Below are positions 57,195 to 64,000 of a stretch of DNA of 64,000 nucleotides, piece by piece. The notes under the pieces are model-generated. The model had not been told where the DNA came from. It made no database searches and saw nothing but the letters and a program-made list of their open reading frames with translations. The position numbers and the translations under genes were made by a program. The stretch is from Aphelocoma coerulescens (taxonomy: Eukaryota; Chordata; Aves; Passeriformes; Corvidae). The first letter of the stretch is position 1. Each line of letters starts with the position of its first letter. The stretch is from positions 129,001 through 193,000 of the forward strand of contig NW_027184062.1 in the NCBI RefSeq assembly GCF_041296385.1, written 5' to 3'.

Positions 57195-60100
57195 AAAAGG
57201 AGACAGAGGAGTCCTGCAACATTCTTCGACTACAGGGAGAGTCCATGGGGCTTTTCCCATGGCGTCTGTCAAACGGTTGCGGGATGCAGCCCCCTTTTGA
57301 TGCCAAGTTCCCGGCCACAGCACCCTCTTCCTTTTCCCCACTGGCTGAGGTATTCGGGAGATACAGACTTCCGGAACTGCCTACTCTATGCGCCCCCCTC
57401 TAATATGCACCCCCCTCTTGGCATCGAGAAGAAAGAAAAGAACCCCATTCCTAATGCTCTTAAGTCTTTGTTGCCTTGCTCTAGGTTCAGGAATTTAACA
57501 CGGCCTTGATTAATCAACAGTCTCTGATGATTAGTAACAGTTCTAGAGAACTCCTAGTTTCTTCTGTTACTTCACTAGCCATAACTTCCTAGCCTTGTCT
57601 ACAGGCCGATTCACACGGTCTCTTTGTAAAGACTCATCCATCTCATTCCTTTTAATCCCTTCTCTTTTTATTTGCTCTGTATTTGTCTTTACAAACCTTA
57701 ATTACCATGGATTTAATTTTTTCTTCTGGAGTCTTCTTGGGTTTTGCTATTATTTGCAGTGACATCCTTTTCTGTCCTTTTGTAGTCATTTCTGGATCAG
57801 GTAGGCATGGCTGCTAGCGGCATCCCCTTGAGCACCTGCTGAAAGAGCTGCAGCCAGCATGGTGTCACGCATGGTAAAAAGATGAGAATTGCGATAGCAT
57901 ATAAGAGGAGAAATCGTATTCATTTAGCCCATAGCTGGCCAGTTAACTATGAAAACATGTCCCATTCCCATCCTTTCAACATTTGGACAGGTCCACGAGC
58001 TGACGTTATTTCCTTTGTTATTTGTTTGACCACTTTTCCGCTGTCATCTGCTTGCAAACAGCAGCTCGAGTCATTTAATTTCCCACAAACTCCTCCTTCT
58101 TCTGCCAACAGATAATCTAATACCATCCAATGTTGAAATACCGCTTTCCTCATTTAAGTGGGTTGCTCAGCAAAAAGGTCAAGCGCTGTGGCTGGCTGGT
58201 TGGTAATTATTTCCGAGACAGCTTGTAACCTAATTATCTCCTTCAAATGATAAATGGGTTCCCAGGCATCTGGGATTAATTCCTTAGGTTTCCAAGGGGC
58301 TGGTCCATCGTGTTGGGTAACTTGTTCTGTTGGCCGTTCATCATTTCCCCGTTTTGGGGTGCTCCCTCCAGCCAGGGCTGCATCAGCTGACTGCTTTTCT
58401 CTAATTAAATCATCACAGATTTTGATTCCTAAGCGATTTCCCAGAACTTGTAGTAGCAAAAAGAACAACAGTCTACTAAATATACCATATCCCTGACCAG
58501 TTTGGAGGTAACCTGAGCTAAGCATGTTGGCCACAAATCCAATACTGTCCTTTCAAAGCCCGTGTTCCATTAGCAAAGGAACCTACCCATGGTCATCAAT
58601 TGGTGGCTCAAAATACAGCAGGATTCCCGGGCCTAACGGTCCTCCAACAAGAGTTGCCCCACCATAAGGGTCCCAGCATTTGCATTTCCAAGCTCCCGCA
58701 CAGGGTTCCCACCTACATTTACATCTGCAAGCTGCTTGGTTGGATTTGGAGCAGAACTCACTAAAAGGCTTTGAGTTCCAATCCGGTGTGGCCATTCCCA
58801 CTGATAATCACAAACAACATGTCTTCTACTTGTGGAATTTTTGTGGGGACTGCTCAAAAACAGGTGGTCAAAAAAACCCCTTGTCCCTCCCCATTGCTTT
58901 ACAGGCTTCCAAATATTTTTGGTAAGTGTGATAAGAATGCCTTACGCAGCTACTGTTAGTGAGCCGAACAGGTATTTGATTGCATTTGCCTTGATATTTG
59001 GAACAATTGGAAGGAGGGCAATTGGGGGTCCAAACCCAGTTGTTCAAGCCCAGAGGGAAAGTCAATTGACAATTGCCTTTTCCTACATAGACACGCCCTA
59101 TCCTATTAGGCAATAAGTGCCTGTTGGAGAAGAATGAAGTGGCCGTGAACTTCCTTCTTTGGCCCCAAATCCCATCCCACTGTGGGCCCTCACATTGACC
59201 CACCATTTAGGTTCAGCTGGGCTAGCCAACTATGGCCACTCTTCAGATCCTCCTGGCCCTCCACAGAGCCAGCAATTGCTAAGGTTAAAAACTTTTGCTA
59301 CTTCTTCTCCTAAGGCTGCAAATTGATTCTCCCACTCCTGGCCTAAACTCAGCTGACCATATCAAAGTAGAATTAGTAAGGAAAATGTTTTAATAGTGTC
59401 ATCTAATTAGCTAGTCTAATTTTCCCGTTGTCTTCTGCAGCACCTGTGGCAATTGAAGACACAGAAACCACTTAACGTAACAAAATGGCCACAAGTATTA
59501 GCCCCCAAGTGAGTGGAGATTCTAGAGGAGGGATGCCTATACAGTCTATTTCAGCAGACGGTCTGAAGGTAGGACTGCGGGGCTTCTTCCGATGTCGAAG
59601 CACTGCCTACTGCTCCGGCCCACTCCTGCAGAGTGTCAGTCACGGCCTCCCGGCCTTCTCCTCCAGCTGAGATGTGCAAATCTCTGAGGCTTCAGAGACC
59701 TTGACCCGAGAGTGACGGGTTCACCTGTGTTCAGCTTACTTGACGGCTGTTTTCTGTCGTCAGTGACACTTGGAATGGGCCACGCCATTTCACCAGCACT
59801 GGCGCTTCTTTCTACTCCTTAATTAGGACTCAATCTCCTGGTTGGATGTTAAAAGCAGCAAAGTCCAAAGGCCGGGCTTGCGCCAGCTGAGTTTCCTGTT
59901 GAAGGGGTTTCACAAGAAGCAGGATCCTGGCCACAGATGGTTTTAAAAATGCATCACTTGCCTCTACCCCCCCCCCACTGGGTGGAGACTTACCAGGAGG
60001 ACAATTGCAAACAACGATTGAAAGGGAGATAACTGAATCTCTCTTCTGGGTTGGGCCCTCATTCTCACCAAAGCCAATGTCCAAAGCCCTACCCATGGCA

Positions 60101-61299
60101 TCTTGGTTTCTATTACCAGCTTCAAAAGGTGTTTATTTCTCTCTTCATTGTTTTCTACCCGAGCCGAGCTCTGGGGGTGCCAGGGCCTATGGAGGTTCCA
60201 TTGTGTTCCTAAAGAAGCCAAAACCCCTTGAAGGATCTTTCCTGCAAAATGAGTTCCCCTATCTGAATCTATTGCTTCTACAATGCTGTATCTTGGAATG
60301 ATTTGTTCCAAAAATGCCTTAAGAACAGATCCTGTCATTACTGAAGTAGTTGGAAATACTTCTGGCCACCTTGCTAGCTGACATACGATTACCAGAAGAT
60401 ATTAAGCCTTGCCACTTGGGGCATCTCCGGAAAATCCACCTGGCATCTTTGGAAGGGCCATGCAGCCCAAGGCCTCCCTCCTCTAGCAAGTTACTTTGTA
60501 ACTTGGCTGTTGGCTTTAGCACAGATCAAGCAACCTTCAACAGCTCCTTTTGCCAGTCTAAAAAGACCCCCAGCAACATACATCATGAGATAGGCTTCTG
60601 CCAATCCTCAGGAAGTGCAAGAACTCTCTTAATGGAGTTGCTTTAATATTGGTAGGGCCAAAGGTTCTGGTATCTCTTGTTTGCCATCCCTTGGAAACCA
60701 ATTCTTGCCTTTTTTCTCTGCCACACGACTTTTAACTGTATGTCAAACTGCTGCGGTAGAAAAGACAGCTTCCTGGGCAGTGATGGAGTCACGGGGAGCA
60801 AAGGGGGCATCTTGGAGAGTTCTGGCAGCAGTGTGGCTTTCTGAGTTTCTTCATCCACCAAAAAGGAGACAGAGGAGTCCTGTAACATTCTTCAACTCCA
60901 GGGAGAGGCCATGGGGCTTTTGCCATGGAGTCTCTCAAATGATTGCGGGATGCAGCTCCCTTCTGATGCTAAGTTCCTGGCAACAGCACCCTCTGAGGTA
61001 CTCGGGAATTACAGACTTCCGGAACTGCCTACTCTACGCCCCCCTCTAATATGCAGTCCCCTTTTGGAATGGAAAAGGAAGAAAACCAAACTATTCCTAA
61101 TGCTGGGAAGTCTTTGCTGCCTTGCTCTAGGTTCAGGAATTTAGCAGGGCCTTGGCTGAGCAACAGTCTCTGTTGATTAGTAACAGTTTCTAGAACGAAT
61201 ACTTTCTTCTGTTACTTCCCCCCCTGTAAATTCCTAGCCTTGTCTAAGGAGAGATTCACACGGTCTCTTTGTAAAGACACATCTATCTTACTCCTTTCA
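57195..61299 (-). mobile_element. ERV-2, unit 2 left arm
   Basis: Copy of 16,565-20,668: 3' LTR 57,195-57,654, env remnant about 57,798-59,351, integrase remnant 59,830-60,467, 5' LTR 60,860-61,299. It carries an extra G near 59,184, inside the env remnant, that is absent from both unit-1 arms. Confidence 0.88.
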
Positions 61300-61366
61300 C
61301 TCCCACACCTTCCTTGCGGTGGAACGGCTCTCCCCGGCACAGCACCTGGCACAAAACCCCCGTATA

Positions 61367-61423
61367 CGCACACACACACCTGCACTTACCCTGCACTCCA
61401 CTGCACACACACACACACACACC
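61367..61423 (+). repeat. CA microsatellite, unit 2
   Basis: Same run lengths as 20,736-20,792. Unchanged microsatellite length again suggests very recent duplication. Confidence 0.9.
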
Positions 61424-61530
61424 TCCCGCACACTAACACCCCCTCCACATCCCCACCATGCTACTTGCAGTGGCCCCGCCCCTGCCATCCCCACCGGCTG
61501 GCAGCACCCACTCCTCGCATGCTTCCCCAT

Positions 61531-62681
61531 GCCTTGCATTTCCTTGCTGCCCCCTCTGTAGCCTTCCCTCAACCTGCCTTTTCTCCCCTGCCTTGCACTG
61601 ACTTGCTCACCCATCCCCCACCTGACTTCCTTTCACATTCGTCTAGGTCTGGCCTCACCTTTCCTTTTCCTTCTAGGACCCTCATTGCCTTGCCTCGCCT
61701 CGCAAAGCCACCACTTGCCTTGCCTTGCCCTTGAACCCCTCCCTTGCCTTGCATGACCTTGCTCACCCCTCCCCCACCTGGAATTCAACACCCCTTTTCA
61801 ATGACATTTCTGGGCCTTGCCCTGCCCTTTCTGCTCCTCCGAGGAATCTCAAAGCTCTCAAGCATCTCCGGTGTTTCAGGATCCCATGAGAGGAAGACCA
61901 GGGGAGGACGCATGTTGCCACACTCATCTCTGTGGGCAGCCTTTGTCTGGGAGCAATCCTTGCATGTCTTGAACCTTGGAGGGGCAATTCACATTTTGCC
62001 CTTGAGCTCGGGGACCAGAAAGAGAGTTCTTTTGCATACAAGGGAAAGCAGGTAGCTCAAGTCTTTTAGGTACAGAGGAGAGATGACCCACGCGGGATCA
62101 AGGCCACACAGAGCACTTGGTCCTGGCCACTTTTGTGTACCAGCAGTCCTTGAATGTACTTCTCACCTGCCTTGCCTGGCCTTGCCTTGGCAACACAACA
62201 GTTGCCTTGCCTTGCCCTGCTAGCCCTCTGGAGCCTTGCATTCCTTTGCACAGCCATGCCCAGCACATGACCTGCCTACTGTTTTCCTCCAGGGCCTTGG
62301 CTTGCTGAGCCCTTCCTGTTTCTGCCTGGCCTTCCCATCAGTGGCCCTTCCTTCCTACAGCCAGCCTTGCCTCTAACTTCTGGACCTTCTCTTGTCTACC
62401 ACTCCATTTGCTTTCCCCTCACTGCTCTGGCCTTGCCTACCTCTCCCTTGACTTGCCCACAATTGCCTGCACTCGGTTTGCAGCGCCTTGCCTGCATGGA
62501 AGGCAAGGGAAAGAGTGGTAGGCCGGGCAAAGCAAAGCCAGCAAGTTGTAGGCAGTGCGAGGCAAGGCAGACGTAGGCAAAGGAAGCAGAGCAAGGGTAC
62601 CTTAAGAAGAACTAGACAAGGCAAGGCCAAGAGACTCGGAGTGCCTTTCCTTGGGAAGGCAAGGACATAGTGCCAGTGTTG
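61531..62681. repeat. CCTTG/GGCAAG minisatellite, unit 2
   Basis: Copy of 20,900-22,050, with the strand switch centred near 62,497. Confidence 0.8.
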
Positions 62682-64000
62682 CTGGAGCAGATGTTAAGGT
62701 ACTGTGGGGAGGAATAGTCCAGCAAGACATTTCTCTTCTGGCCCCTGTGCGTGTGGGGGCAATTGTTGGACATATTCAATACTGGAGGCGGATCAGTCGC
62801 TGGATGTGTTGTATTTTGGAGGAGGGGATGCCGTTTCTTTGGAGATGGGCTTGTAGTTGCTCTCTTTGGCAAGGAAGGCAGGTTTGGATGTGCACATCAG
62901 GTACTCCTAGGGATTTTAAAGGCTTTTCCCAACAGGCAGAGCTCTCTCTGGGTTCGAGCTGTTGAGCTGTCAGTGGGAATGCAAAGGCCAAGCTCTTAAG
63001 CTATTTGTCCTGGTGCCTTCAGTGTGTGAGCAGTCCCTGGTGCCGTTGCCTTTGGATCCTGACTCTGGGAGAGGGAAGGCTTAGGATGGTACCTAGAGCT
63101 GAGAAGGAGAGTGCTGAGAACAGCGTGTGTGCTGCTAGTTTGAGGGGTGCAGGTGAAGTTGTAGGCAGCAAGATCTTCCTCAGCTGGCACTGTTTTGAGC
63201 CCTGTTTTTGCCAGATGGTTTCAAGTTGGTGGGCGGAATCTGCGAGAGGGAAAAGATTTGTATGGGCCAAAGAGGTGTGGTGTAAAGAAGAGTGTGCTCT
63301 TGGAAGGGGAAGATGAGGGCAACCTTTTTGTCCTGACACCGTTGATTTGAGTGCAGGGCCGTTTGCAAGTTGCCTCTGTCTGCCCTTGGGGTGGTTTCGA
63401 GCTGGGCCAGGTGCTTGGCCTTCTTTTGCAAGTCTGCAGCGCCGTCGTGTGGTTATTTCCATGAGCGCTGACAGTGCCCGGCAAAAAGCGCTTGGCTGGC
63501 GCGGCCCCAGTCGTGTGGAAGCAGTTGGTGGAAGAGCTCCGCTGTGCATCCTGCCTCTTGGAGACATAAAAGGATGTAACCCTGCGCGTAGCGGGGAAGC
63601 AAGACGAATCTTTTCATTGTTGGCTGAGCAGTTTCTAAGCGGCAAAAGTAAAGGCAGTTTCAGCACGGCCTCTTTCTTTCAGAACCTTTTCTGTGCCATC
63701 ATGAACATGCTCAACATGCCACTCGCACCCGCTGAACTGCATCAAAGGCCCTGGAGATAGGCGCTTTCCTTCAAGCTCTCTGTAGCATCCTACCCTCCAC
63801 CTCTGGCGGATCCCAAAGCCCTTCCAAACATCCAGCAGCTGCACGGAGAGAACAAGTGCTAGAACAAGGCGTTGGCCTTCCTAGTCCTTTTAAAGTCTGT
63901 GAACTAGGCGAAACATTCCAGTGAGCAGCACTTTCCTTCGCAACTATATCTAGAGCATCATCACATTCTCTCCAAGTGGGTAAGTCCACCCTTGCAGCGC
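62682..64000. other. Unassigned arm sequence, unit 2 (cut by window end)
   Basis: Copy of 22,051-23,369. The 215-codon frame is at 63,666-63,019 (minus). No recognised domain. Confidence 0.5.

Larger units (their letters stand above)
40631..64000. repeat. Tandem amplicon, unit 2 (first 23.4 kb)
   Basis: This is the direct repeat of 1-23,369. Differences noticed by eye include those at unit-1 positions 382, about 3,665, about 3,701, 7,627, about 7,883, 8,518, about 10,890, about 13,182, about 13,430, about 14,965, about 17,031, about 17,705 and about 18,524. One extra G lies near 59,184, after which the offset becomes 40,631. At that G the right arm of unit 1 agrees with unit 1's left arm, so the insertion is derived in unit 2. 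The window ends inside the left palindrome arm, before the satellite centre. Confidence 0.97.
45385..64000 (+). repeat. Palindrome, left arm (unit 2, cut by window)
   Basis: Copy of 4,755 onward. The satellite centre and right arm of unit 2 lie beyond the window. Confidence 0.93.

Noticed and set aside
1..64000. Bacterial, phage or plasmid origin
   Set aside because: LTR proviruses with gag-pol-env, a CpG island and vertebrate-type microsatellites are incompatible with it, and no operon-like gene packing exists.

Overview
The window is vertebrate, almost certainly avian, nuclear DNA from a recently amplified repetitive region. It holds no bacterial-type genes. The recognisable content is endogenous retroviruses (ERVs), a CpG island, a kilobase-scale satellite and simple repeats. 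A betaretrovirus-like LTR starting TGTAGATACC, of a type I associate with passerine birds, and avian-looking gammaretroviral elements suggest a songbird. Ampliconic palindromes like this are typical of a W chromosome, a germline-restricted chromosome or another multicopy region. The sequence alone cannot say which.

The dominant feature is a head-to-tail tandem repeat with a 40,630-bp period. Unit 1 is 1-40,630. Unit 2 starts at 40,631 and is cut by the window end at 64,000. Over the 23.4 kb present in both I noticed only about 14 substitutions and one 1-bp indel. Each unit contains a giant inverted repeat. In unit 1 the left arm is about 4,755-24,385 and the right arm about 30,285-39,832. They flank a centre built of roughly 1.4-kb satellite units that point outward from a dyad near 26,152. 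A spacer of about 5.5 kb separates successive palindromes and carries a broken betaretroviral (ERVK-like) fragment.

Region by region in unit 1: 1-2,831 spacer without a recognised gene; 2,832-4,570 minus-strand ERVK-like remnant (dUTPase/protease, RNase H, integrase C-terminus, LTR); 4,755-5,464 outer left arm; 5,465-15,556 a full-length gammaretrovirus-like provirus (ERV-1) with both LTRs, a primer-binding site, gag, pol and env, all disabled; 15,570-16,530 CpG island; 16,565-20,668 an older, internally deleted gammaretrovirus-like provirus (ERV-2, minus strand); 20,736-22,050 CA and CCTTG-type simple repeats; 22,051-23,914 unassigned sequence; 23,915-30,751 satellite array; then the same arm components in mirror order to 39,832.

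ERV-1 is present only in the left arm. The right arm keeps the uninterrupted target site at 39,104-39,107. This gives a readable order of events: ERV-2 inserted and decayed, a palindrome carrying it formed, ERV-1 inserted in one arm, and finally the whole block was duplicated in tandem or homogenised. All retroviral reading frames are broken, identically in both units. No intact host protein-coding gene can be supported. The best host-gene candidates are a possible CpG-island first exon (16,030-16,197 and its copies) and one weak internal exon-like stretch (1,597-1,663).
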